From assembly GCA_965279085.1 (NCBI GenBank), contig OZ257149.1:434001-498000 (forward strand): a DNA stretch of 64,000 nt, read 5' to 3'. Both the position numbers and the translations under genes were made by a program. This DNA comes from UBA7672 sp965279085 (GTDB taxonomy: Bacteria > Pseudomonadota > Alphaproteobacteria > Caulobacterales > Hyphomonadaceae). Shown piece by piece: positions 53,758 to 61,430 of the stretch. How positions within the stretch are numbered: the stretch's first letter is position 1; each line of letters begins with the position of its first letter. The notes under the pieces were generated by a model that saw nothing but the letters and a program-made list of their open reading frames with translations, was not told the DNA's origin and searched no databases.

Positions 53758-54657
53758 TCAGTGTCCCGTGCCCGGAGCGCCGGCGCCCCAGACGATGTGC
53801 GGCGCCACGTACACGAAGGCGAAGAGGAACAGCCACACCACGTCGACGAAGTGCCAGTACCAGGCAGCGAACTCGAAACCGAGATGCTTATCCGGCTTCA
53901 TGCCGCCCGCCATCAGGCGGCCGAGGCAGACCATCAGCATGATCGTGCCGATGACGACGTGTGCGCCATGGAAGCCCGTCGCCATGAAGAAGGCCGAGCC
54001 GTATTCCGAGCCGTCATAGCTGAAGCCCGCTTCCGAATACTCGACCACCTGAAGCGCCGTGAAGGCCATGCCGAGGATGATCGTGAGCAGCAGGCCGATC
54101 TTGGCGCCCTTGCGGTCGCCGGCCTGCAGCGCGTGGTGCGCCCAGGTGACGGTCGTGCCCGACAGCAGCAGGATCAGCGTGTTGATCAGCGGCAGGTGGA
54201 AGGGGTCGAACGGAACGACGCGCGAGCCATCGACCTGCGGCACTGGCCATTCCGACCAGCCCGCGAGGCCCGGGTTGTTGGCGAGATCCGCATGCTCCGG
54301 CAGGGCGCGGAGCTGGTGGAAGATCGCCATCTCGAAGAACTGCCAGAACCAGGCAACGAAGAACATCACTTCGGACGCGATGAACAGCACCATGCCATAG
54401 CGCAGGGAGATCTGGACGACCTCCTTGTGATCGCCGCCGCGGCTTTCCTTGAGGACGTCGCCCCACCAGCCGATGAGCACGAAGATCAGCGCGACGAGAC
54501 CCGGCAGCGGGCCCCACCAGGCGCCCTGCGGAATGAACCACAGGCCCTTCATGTACCCGGCGCCGCCGAGCACCATCGCCAGCATGGCCAGCGACCCGAG
54601 AAGGGGCCACGGGCTGGGCTTTACCAGGTGGTAGTCGTGCTTGACGTCGCCGGCCAT
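53758..54657 (-). CDS. ctaE: cytochrome c oxidase subunit III
   Basis: A 299-residue membrane protein, seven spans expected. KHDYHLVKPSPWPLLGS at the start, FFVAWFWQFFEMAIFH, LLLSGTTVTWAHHALQAGDRK and GFHGAHVVIGTIMLMVCLGRL are the subunit III signatures; Glu in the SEVMFFVAW helix and the FHGAHV histidine are conserved. It stabilises subunit I in the aa3 oxidase. Follows ctaG, as usual. Confidence 0.96.
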   Translation of the reverse strand: MAGDVKHDYHLVKPSPWPLLGSLAMLAMVLGGAGYMKGLWFIPQGAWWGPLPGLVALIFVLIGWWGDVLKESRGGDHKEVVQISLRYGMVLFIASEVMFFVAWFWQFFEMAIFHQLRALPEHADLANNPGLAGWSEWPVPQVDGSRVVPFDPFHLPLINTLILLLSGTTVTWAHHALQAGDRKGAKIGLLLTIILGMAFTALQVVEYSEAGFSYDGSEYGSAFFMATGFHGAHVVIGTIMLMVCLGRLMAGGMKPDKHLGFEFAAWYWHFVDVVWLFLFAFVYVAPHIVWGAGAPGTGH

Positions 54658-54713
54658 GGCTGCAGTCCCTCAGCTCAGGCGGGAATCGGGCTCAACACCC
54701 TGCCCCGCAGTCG

Positions 54714-55298
54714 TTATTTCTTACCGCCGGTGTAGTTGACGGCGGATGCGTCCTCAAGCCGCGCGGGAACCTCTGGGGTCGTCGCGCGGTAGTAAGTGTA
54801 CGAAAGCGTGATTCCCTTCACGTCGTCCGCCTGGCGGTCGTTCGCGATATCGGGATCGACGAAGAAGACGACCGGCAGCTGCACGGTCTTGCCGGGCTCG
54901 TAGGTCTGCTCCTTGAAGCAGAAACACTCGATCTTCCGGAAATAGAGGCCGATCTTTTCGGGTATGACGTTGTAGGTCGCCATCGCGCGGATCGGCTTGG
55001 ACGAGGTGTTGGTCACTTCGTAGAACGCCATCACCTTCTCGCCGACCTTCACGTCCACGAAGGGCTGGCTGGCGCGAAACTCGAGCGGCGCACCCTTCTC
55101 GACGTTGGCATCGAACGCGACGCGGACCTGGCGGTCGAGGATCGTCTTGGGAGCTTCGACAGCGACCTGCGTCGTGCCGCCGAAACCGGTCAGGCGGCAG
55201 AACGTCGAATAAAGCGGCTCGGCCGCGAAGCTGAGACCCAGCATGGCAACGGCGGCGCCCGAAACGATCCAGGTGGTGAGCTTCGCGCGTTTGTTCAC
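54714..55298 (-). CDS. ctaG: cytochrome c oxidase assembly protein CtaG (Cox11)
   Basis: Delivers copper to CuB of subunit I. The 194-residue product has one N-terminal span (near 10-29), YSTFCRLTGFGGT, RVAFDANVEKGAPLEF, and the copper motif IECFCFKEQ (CFCF). The start is GTG at 55298, overlapping the preceding gene's stop (GTGA). An upstream in-frame start at 55388 would read through that gene and is rejected. Confidence 0.95.
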   Translation of the reverse strand: MNKRAKLTTWIVSGAAVAMLGLSFAAEPLYSTFCRLTGFGGTTQVAVEAPKTILDRQVRVAFDANVEKGAPLEFRASQPFVDVKVGEKVMAFYEVTNTSSKPIRAMATYNVIPEKIGLYFRKIECFCFKEQTYEPGKTVQLPVVFFVDPDIANDRQADDVKGITLSYTYYRATTPEVPARLEDASAVNYTGGKK

Positions 55299-55585
55299 AG
55301 GTCGCGCACCATGATCTGGCTCCCCATCTTGGTCATGGTCAGCACGAAGATGATGATGATGAAGGCGAACAGCGCGAGCGCGATCCACTGGCCGCGCTTC
55401 TTGCGGGCCTGAACCTGCTCCGGCGTCAGCGTGACGCGCTCGCCGGTCGGCAGGGCTTCATACTGGGCGTTCCGGATGCCGACAGTTTCCTGCCAGCTCT
55501 TGTCCGACGCCTTGACCTGGTCCGACGGCTTCTCGGCCTTCTCGGGTCCGCCGTCCCAGTCCTTGATCTGACCTTTGTCGAGCAT
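55295..55585 (-). CDS. small membrane protein, CoxF-like
   Basis: A 96-residue protein with a charged N-terminal 70 residues and one C-terminal membrane span (IALALFAFIIIIFVLTMTKMG). In alphaproteobacteria a small single-span protein, often called CoxF, stands between ctaB and ctaG; this fits in place and shape. Start overlaps the ctaB stop and the stop overlaps the ctaG start, so all three are translationally coupled. The role in oxidase assembly is not defined. Confidence 0.75.
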   Translation of the reverse strand: MLDKGQIKDWDGGPEKAEKPSDQVKASDKSWQETVGIRNAQYEALPTGERVTLTPEQVQARKKRGQWIALALFAFIIIIFVLTMTKMGSQIMVRDL

Positions 55586-56535
55586 CAGCCTGCGCCTCCG
55601 ACAACGAAGTGCAGCGGAAGCGCGGTTTCGATCAGCAGCGCGCCGAACAGTGCGAAGAGATAGAGGATCGAGACGCCGAAGAGCGCCTTGGCGCGGCGAA
55701 TGTCAGCCGGAGCATCGGCATCGCCTGCGCGGCTCATGAACACGCGGATGGCGTACCAGAGGAAGGCAGCGCCGCCGATGGCGGACACGGCGAGATAGAT
55801 CCAGCCGCCGAGGCCAGTGAATACGGGCGCCAGGCCGAACGGCGCCATCACCAGCGTGTAGAGCAGGATCTGGCGGCGGGTTTCCTTTGCGCCTTTGGTG
55901 ACCGGCAGCATCGGCACGCCTGCGCGCGCGTATTCCTTCGAGGTCCACAGCGACAGCGCCCAGAAGTGCGGCGGCGTCCAGAGGAAGATCAGGCCGAACA
56001 GGATCCACGCGTCGAGCGGCGCATTGCCTGTAGCGGCTGCCCATCCGATCACCGGCGGGAAAGCGCCAGCCGCGCCGCCGATGACGATGTTCTGCGCCGT
56101 CGAGCGCTTGAGCCACATCGTATAGACGACCGCGTAGAAGAAGATCGAGAAAGCCAGCAGGAAAGCAGCGAGCGGCGTCGCCGCAAGCGCCATCAGCGTC
56201 ACGGCGATTGCCGACATGATGAGGCCGAACGACATCGCGTCCGCAGGAGCGATCAGGCCGGCGGGAACCGGGCGGGTAACCGTGCGGGCCATCAGCGCAT
56301 CGATGTCGGCGTCATACCACATGTTGAGCGCGCCAGCCGCGCCCGAGCCAAGCGCCACGGCGAACACCGCGATGATCATCGCGAACGGAGGCATATCGAC
56401 CGGAGCGGCGACGAGGCCCGCCAGCGCGGTGAACACGACCAGCGACATCACGCGCGGCTTCATCAGGCGCACGTAGTCCATCGCGGTCGCCGGAGTGGCG
56501 GCGATGGACGTGCTGATGAGACTCGCGTCGGACAT
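55585..56535 (-). CDS. ctaB: protoheme IX farnesyltransferase
   Basis: Makes haem O, the precursor of haem a, from haem B and farnesyl diphosphate. The 316-residue UbiA-family protein has about nine spans. LMKPRVMSLVVFTALAGL, GALNMWYDADIDALMARTVTRP (in part NMWYDADID, the Mg-diphosphate motif) and FLWTPPHFWALSLW are family signatures. Separated from ctaD by a 51-base gap with a perfect hairpin. Confidence 0.96.
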   Translation of the reverse strand: MSDASLISTSIAATPATAMDYVRLMKPRVMSLVVFTALAGLVAAPVDMPPFAMIIAVFAVALGSGAAGALNMWYDADIDALMARTVTRPVPAGLIAPADAMSFGLIMSAIAVTLMALAATPLAAFLLAFSIFFYAVVYTMWLKRSTAQNIVIGGAAGAFPPVIGWAAATGNAPLDAWILFGLIFLWTPPHFWALSLWTSKEYARAGVPMLPVTKGAKETRRQILLYTLVMAPFGLAPVFTGLGGWIYLAVSAIGGAAFLWYAIRVFMSRAGDADAPADIRRAKALFGVSILYLFALFGALLIETALPLHFVVGGAG

Positions 56536-56548
56536 CTGTTTTGCGCCA

Positions 56549-56574
56549 CAGCCCGGATCCGGAGATCCGGGCTG
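56549..56574. promoter_or_regulatory. intercistronic hairpin between ctaD and ctaB
   Basis: CAGCCCGGATC (56549-56559) and GATCCGGGCTG (56564-56574) form a perfect 11-base stem with a CGGA loop, between the ctaD stop and the ctaB start. There is no T tract after it on the minus strand. Such hairpins protect the upstream message from 3' exonucleases, and this could make ctaC-ctaD message more abundant than the assembly genes. Confidence 0.65.
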
Positions 56575-56586
56575 CCAAGCGCCCTG

Positions 56587-58275
56587 TTACCTGACCCGCG
56601 GAAGGTCGTTGTACTGGTGGAACGGCGGCGGAGAAGACAGAGTCCACTCCAGAGTCGTCGCCCCCTCGCCCCACGGATTTCCTTCGGCCTTGCGGCGGCG
56701 GATCATCGCCTCGATCAGACCGACGAAGAACACGATCGTCGCGGCAGCGGCGATGTAATAGCCGATCGTCGACCAGTGGTGCCACTCGCGGAACGCCGGC
56801 GAGTAGTCGACGTAGCGGCGGGGCATGCCCTGCAGGCCGAGGAAGTGCTGCGGGAAGAAGATCAGGTTCGAACCGATGAACATCAGCCAGAAGTGCAGGC
56901 CACCGAGGAAGCCGTTGTACTTGATGCCGAACATCTTCTCGAACCAGTAGTACCAGCCGCAGAACAGTGTGAAGACCGCGCCCAGCGACAGCACGTAGTG
57001 GAAGTGCGCGACGACGTAATAGGTGTCGTGCAGCGCATGGTCGACGCCCGCGTTGGCAAGCACGACGCCTGTGACGCCGCCGACGGTGAACAGGAAGATG
57101 AAGCCGATTGCCCAGAGCATCGGCACCTTGAACTCGATGGAGCCGCCCCACATCGTGGCAATCCACGAGAAGATCTTCACGCCCGTTGGAACTGCGATGA
57201 CCATCGTAGCGGCCACGAAGTAGGCCTTCAGGTTCACGTTCATGCCGACCGTGTACATGTGGTGCGCCCACACGATGAAGCCGATGAAGCCGATGGCGAC
57301 CATGGCGTACGCCATCGCCAGGTAACCGAAGATCGGCTTACGCGAGAACGTCGAGATGACGTGGCTGACGATGCCGAAGCCCGGCAGGATCATGATGTAG
57401 ACTTCAGGGTGACCGAAGAACCAGAACAGGTGCTGGAACATGATCGGATCGCCGCCGCCCGAGATCTCGAAGAATTTCGAGCCGAAGTTGCGGTCCGTCA
57501 GCAGCATGGTCAGCGCACCGGCAAGAACCGGCAGGGCGAGCACGAGCAGGAACGCCGTCACCAGCACCGACCAGGCGAACAGCGGCATCTTGTGCAGCGT
57601 CATGCCCGGGGCGCGCATGTTGAGGATGGTGACGATGAAGTTGATGGCGCCGAGGATCGAAGAGATGCCCGCAACGTGGAGCGAGAAGATCACGAGGTCC
57701 ATCGCGAGACCCGGGTGGCCCGTCGCGCCGGACAACGGCGGATAGAGCACCCAGCCGCCGCCGAAGCCGTTGGCGCCCGCCGGACCCGGCACGAACATCG
57801 ACAGGATCAACAGGAAGAACGAGACCGGCAGCAACCAGAACGAAATGTTGTTCATGCGCGGCATCGCCATGTCCGGCGCACCGATCATCAGCGGCACGAA
57901 CCAGTTGCCGAAGCCGCCGATCAGGGCGGGCATGACCATGAAAAAGATCATGATCAGGCCGTGCATCGTGGTGATGACGTTATAGTTGTGCTCGGTGCCG
58001 AAGAAGCCACCGAACGCCGTTCCGTTGAACAGCTGCAGGCCCGGTTCGGCCAGTTCCACGCGCATGAAGCCGGAGAACACGAAGCCGATGATCCCCGCGC
58101 TCATTGCGAAGATCAGGTAGAGCGTGCCGATGTCCTTGTGGTTCGTGGAGAACAGCCAGCGCGACGGGCTGTACCACTTCGGATCGTGGTGATCGTGGGC
58201 ATGGTCGTCATGCGCATGGCCGTGACCGTGGTCATGGCCGTGGCCGGCGGCGGTCGTTTTCGCATCGCTCGACAT
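56587..58275 (-). CDS. ctaD: cytochrome c oxidase subunit I
   Basis: Catalytic subunit of the aa3-type oxidase. The 562-residue, twelve-span product keeps haem and copper ligands in TTMHGLIMIFFMVMP, WFFGHPEVYIMILPGFG (CuB His and cross-linked Tyr), VWAHHMYTVGMN and DTYYVVAHFHYVLSLGA. The N terminus is His/Asp-rich (HGHDHGHGHAHDDHAHDHH), longer than usual, and could bind metal. Ends with a short hydrophilic tail. Second gene of the cta operon, 17 bases after ctaC. Confidence 0.97.
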   Translation of the reverse strand: MSSDAKTTAAGHGHDHGHGHAHDDHAHDHHDPKWYSPSRWLFSTNHKDIGTLYLIFAMSAGIIGFVFSGFMRVELAEPGLQLFNGTAFGGFFGTEHNYNVITTMHGLIMIFFMVMPALIGGFGNWFVPLMIGAPDMAMPRMNNISFWLLPVSFFLLILSMFVPGPAGANGFGGGWVLYPPLSGATGHPGLAMDLVIFSLHVAGISSILGAINFIVTILNMRAPGMTLHKMPLFAWSVLVTAFLLVLALPVLAGALTMLLTDRNFGSKFFEISGGGDPIMFQHLFWFFGHPEVYIMILPGFGIVSHVISTFSRKPIFGYLAMAYAMVAIGFIGFIVWAHHMYTVGMNVNLKAYFVAATMVIAVPTGVKIFSWIATMWGGSIEFKVPMLWAIGFIFLFTVGGVTGVVLANAGVDHALHDTYYVVAHFHYVLSLGAVFTLFCGWYYWFEKMFGIKYNGFLGGLHFWLMFIGSNLIFFPQHFLGLQGMPRRYVDYSPAFREWHHWSTIGYYIAAAATIVFFVGLIEAMIRRRKAEGNPWGEGATTLEWTLSSPPPFHQYNDLPRVR

Positions 58276-58292
58276 CTAACGGCTCCCTGATC

Positions 58293-59183
58293 CTACTGCG
58301 CCGAAGCGACCTGAGCCGGCGTCGTCGGCTGCACCCGGTCGAGATAGGCACGCGCCGCTTCCGGCGAGGTTTTGTATTGAACTTGCCACTCGTCGTACTG
58401 CGCCTGCGGAACGATGCGCAGCTCGATCGGCATATTCGAGTGATCCTTGCCGCACAGCTCCGAGCACTGGCCGTAATAGACGCCCGGGGTATCGGCCTTG
58501 AACCAGAGCTGGTTCAGGCGCCCCGGAACGGCGTCGACCTTGATCATGAACTGCGGCATCGCCCAGGCGTGCAGAACGTCCTTGGCCGAGATCTTCAGGC
58601 GGACATAGCGACCGGCGGGGGCCACCATCGGGTTGTTCACCGAAAGCTGGCGGATGTCGCCCCGGGCCGGCTGCAGCTCGAGCGACGGATCAGGCGCGCC
58701 GACTTTCAGCATGCGCGACTCGACAGTGAATTCGTTGTCGGTGCCGACATTGTAGCCGTATTCCCAGAACCACATGTTGCCGTAGACCTTGATGTCCACG
58801 ATCTCTTCCTCGCGCGCCTCGGCCGGCATCACGTCCTGTTCGTACAGCAGCGGGAACGAACCCTTCGCGATCCAGACGAGGATCAGCACCGGGAGGACAG
58901 TCCAGAGAATCTCGACGAGCGTATTGTGGCTGAACTTCTTCGGAACCGGGTTCGCACGCTTGTTGTAGCGGATCATCACCCAGATCAGCAGGGCCGTGAC
59001 GAAGATGGTGATCACCGTGATGATGATCAGGACCTCGTTGTGGAACGCGTGAACGCGTTTCGCGGTCTCGGTGACCGGCGTCTGGAAGTCTATGCCGCCA
59101 TCATGAGGCGCAGCCCAGGCCTGACCGCCGGCCGCGAGGCTGGCGGCGCCGAGCGCCCAGTATTTCCAAGCAGCGCTGCGCAT
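58293..59183 (-). CDS. ctaC: cytochrome c oxidase subunit II
   Basis: Carries the CuA centre that receives electrons from cytochrome c. The 296-residue product has a signal peptide ending at AWAA and two spans (about 45-70 and 88-110). The CuA domain has VYGNMWFWEYGY, DVLHAWAMPQFMIKVD (His) and YYGQCSELCGKDHSNMPI with Cys-x3-Cys, His and Met. No fused cytochrome c. ATG 59183 begins the signal; the frame open to 59417 is rejected. First gene of the oxidase operon. Confidence 0.96.
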   Translation of the reverse strand: MRSAAWKYWALGAASLAAGGQAWAAPHDGGIDFQTPVTETAKRVHAFHNEVLIIITVITIFVTALLIWVMIRYNKRANPVPKKFSHNTLVEILWTVLPVLILVWIAKGSFPLLYEQDVMPAEAREEEIVDIKVYGNMWFWEYGYNVGTDNEFTVESRMLKVGAPDPSLELQPARGDIRQLSVNNPMVAPAGRYVRLKISAKDVLHAWAMPQFMIKVDAVPGRLNQLWFKADTPGVYYGQCSELCGKDHSNMPIELRIVPQAQYDEWQVQYKTSPEAARAYLDRVQPTTPAQVASAQ

Positions 59184-59350
59184 ATTAATCTCACATCCTT
59201 CCAGCCAGATGCGTGAAACCGGGGCTTTAACGTGATACGATGCCGGTTGCCACCACTCCGTTCCGCCCCGCCGGGAGCATAGTGTCGCAGGCGGTCCGAT
59301 TCGGTTCGGTAGGCGCGTGGTCGCTACCAGAGGCACAAGGAGTTGGGAAG

Positions 59351-59929
59351 ATGAGCACCCGGTTTCGATTGGGGATTTCGGTCGTGATATTGGCGGCGTC
59401 GACGCCCGCCGCTGCATCGGCCCAGGGCGCGATAACGGTGATCGGCGGAGGCCTCGCGCAGTCCTGCTACGAAGCTGTCGAATTTGGCCGCGTTCATCTC
59501 ACGCGGGCCGTCGAGATCTGCGATATCGCGCTGCAGCAAGAACGGCTCAAACCCCGCGACAAGGCGGCCACCTACACCAATCGCGGCATCCTTCACATGC
59601 GCGCCGGCAACAACACCCGCGCCATGTGGGATTACCAGCGCGGGCTGGAGACAATGCCCAGCCTTCAGGAGGCAAAGGTCAATCTCGGCGCGGCGCTCTA
59701 CAACCTGAAACGCTATCCCGAAGCCCTGAAGGCGCTCAACGAAGGCATCGGAACCGAGTCGGTCGAGGCGAAGGCCATCGGCTACTACAACCGGGGCCTC
59801 ACCCACGAGAAGCTGGGCGACATCCAGTCGGCCTACGAGGACTTTCGCACAGCCTTCAAGCTCAAGCCGGAATTCACCCAGGCTTCCGAGCAGATGTCCC
59901 GCTTCACCGTGGTTCCCGCGGACGGCTGA
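59351..59929 (+). CDS. exported TPR-repeat protein
   Basis: A 192-residue protein with a signal peptide ending at ASAQ and about three tetratricopeptide repeats: KAATYTNRGILHMRAGNNTRAMWDYQRGLE (in part), EAKVNLGAALYNLKRYPEALKALNEGI and IGYYNRGLTHEKLGDIQSAYEDFRTAFKL. Such proteins mediate protein contacts in the periplasm. Start ATG 59351 has GGGAAG upstream; the open frame from 59240 is rejected. It diverges from ctaC; partner unknown. Confidence 0.85.
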   Translation: MSTRFRLGISVVILAASTPAAASAQGAITVIGGGLAQSCYEAVEFGRVHLTRAVEICDIALQQERLKPRDKAATYTNRGILHMRAGNNTRAMWDYQRGLETMPSLQEAKVNLGAALYNLKRYPEALKALNEGIGTESVEAKAIGYYNRGLTHEKLGDIQSAYEDFRTAFKLKPEFTQASEQMSRFTVVPADG

Positions 59930-60011
59930 CATCGCGTCGCGTTCGCGCTGTCATTTGCCCCTGCCCGGCCCTATCTAAGGGACAGAAGAGCCTTTTGCCC
60001 GAGGTAAGCCG

Positions 60012-61430
60012 ATGACCGACCGCAGCCTGATCGAGACCGCCGGCGTCGGCCTGTCGAAAGCAGCGGGAATTCTCGACGAGGCGCTGGCAGGCGCCGAGGA
60101 TGGCGAGATTTACGTCGAGAGCGTCCGCTCCGAATCCTTCCTCTTCGACGACGGCCGGTTGAAGTCCGCCTCCTATGACAGCGGCCAGGGCTTCGGCCTG
60201 CGCGTCGTCTCGGGCGAAACCACCGGCTACGCCCACGCCAGCGAAATTTCCGAAGCCTCGCTGGGCCGCGCCGCCGATGCAGCCTCCGCCGCCAAGCGCG
60301 GCCGCTCCGGCGTGCTGGCTCTCGGACCGACGCCGGTCAACCGCCGTCTCTATGCGGATGTCGACCCCACCGGTTCGCCAGACTTCGTGACCAAGACCAA
60401 CCTGCTCGCCGAGATCGACGCCTGGTGCCGCGCGCGCGATCCGCGCGTCGTGCAGGTCTCCGTCTCGCTCGCCGGTTCGCGCACCGCGGTCGAGATCATC
60501 CGCTCCGGCGGCGCCAGCGTCAGCGAGGCTCGCCCGCTCGTCCGCCTCAACATCTCCGTCACGATGGAGAAGGACGGCCGCCGCGAAACCGGCTCAGCAG
60601 GCGCAGGCGGCCGCGCGGGCTACGAAGAATGGATCCAGCCGGATCGCTGGATGGCGCTCGCGACGCGCGCACTGCGCAAGGCCGAGATCAATCTCGACGC
60701 CATCCCTGCCCCTGCCGGCGAGATGGAAGTGGCGCTTGGGCCGGGCTGGACCGGCGTGCTCCTGCACGAGGCCGTCGGCCATGGCCTCGAAGGCGATTTC
60801 AACCGCAAGGGTTCGTCCGTCTACTCCAACCGCATCGGCGAGCAGGTGATGGCCAAGGGCGTTACCATCGTCGACGACGGCACGATCGCCAATCGCCGTG
60901 GTTCGCTCTCCTTCGACGATGAAGGCACGCAGACGCAGCGCAACGTACTGGTCGAGGACGGCAAGCTGATCGGCTACATGCAGGACCGGCAGAATGCGCG
61001 CCTCATGGGCGTCCCCGCCACCGGCAATGGCCGCCGCGAAAGCTACGCCAGCGTGATCATGCCGCGCATGACCAACACCTTCATGACCGGCGGAACGCAC
61101 GATCCCGACGAGATCGTCCGCTCGATCAAGAAGGGCATCTGGGCAGTCGATTTCGGCGGCGGCCAGGTGGATATTACCAACGGCCAGTTCGTATTCCAGT
61201 GCACCGAGGCCTACCTCGTGGAAGAAGGCAAGGTCGGCCCGCCGGTGAAGAACGCCACGCTGATCGGCCACGGCCCCACCGTGATGAACAGCATCTCCAT
61301 GGTCGGCAACGACTTCGCAATGGACGACGGTGTCGGCACCTGCGGCAAGGCCGGCCAGTCCGTCCCCGTCGGCGTCGGCCAGCCTTCGCTGAAGATCGAC
61401 TCGCTCACGGTCGGCGGCGCGAACGTCTAG
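60012..61430 (+). CDS. tldD: metalloprotease TldD
   Basis: Half of the TldD/TldE heterodimeric zinc protease (cytoplasmic, processes microcin precursors and CcdA). The 472-residue product has the HExxxH zinc motif HEAVGH at 252-257 with LEGDFNRKGSSVYS after it and RMTNTFMTGGTHDPDEI further on. A TldE (PmbA) gene is not adjacent in this window. Its stop shares CTAG with the convergent TonB receptor. Confidence 0.95.
   Translation: MTDRSLIETAGVGLSKAAGILDEALAGAEDGEIYVESVRSESFLFDDGRLKSASYDSGQGFGLRVVSGETTGYAHASEISEASLGRAADAASAAKRGRSGVLALGPTPVNRRLYADVDPTGSPDFVTKTNLLAEIDAWCRARDPRVVQVSVSLAGSRTAVEIIRSGGASVSEARPLVRLNISVTMEKDGRRETGSAGAGGRAGYEEWIQPDRWMALATRALRKAEINLDAIPAPAGEMEVALGPGWTGVLLHEAVGHGLEGDFNRKGSSVYSNRIGEQVMAKGVTIVDDGTIANRRGSLSFDDEGTQTQRNVLVEDGKLIGYMQDRQNARLMGVPATGNGRRESYASVIMPRMTNTFMTGGTHDPDEIVRSIKKGIWAVDFGGGQVDITNGQFVFQCTEAYLVEEGKVGPPVKNATLIGHGPTVMNSISMVGNDFAMDDGVGTCGKAGQSVPVGVGQPSLKIDSLTVGGANV

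Noticed and set aside
55609..58290. 893-codon + strand frame opposite ctaB and ctaD
   Set aside because: Arg/His/Asp-rich low-complexity translation, antisense to well-conserved oxidase genes; caused by high GC.
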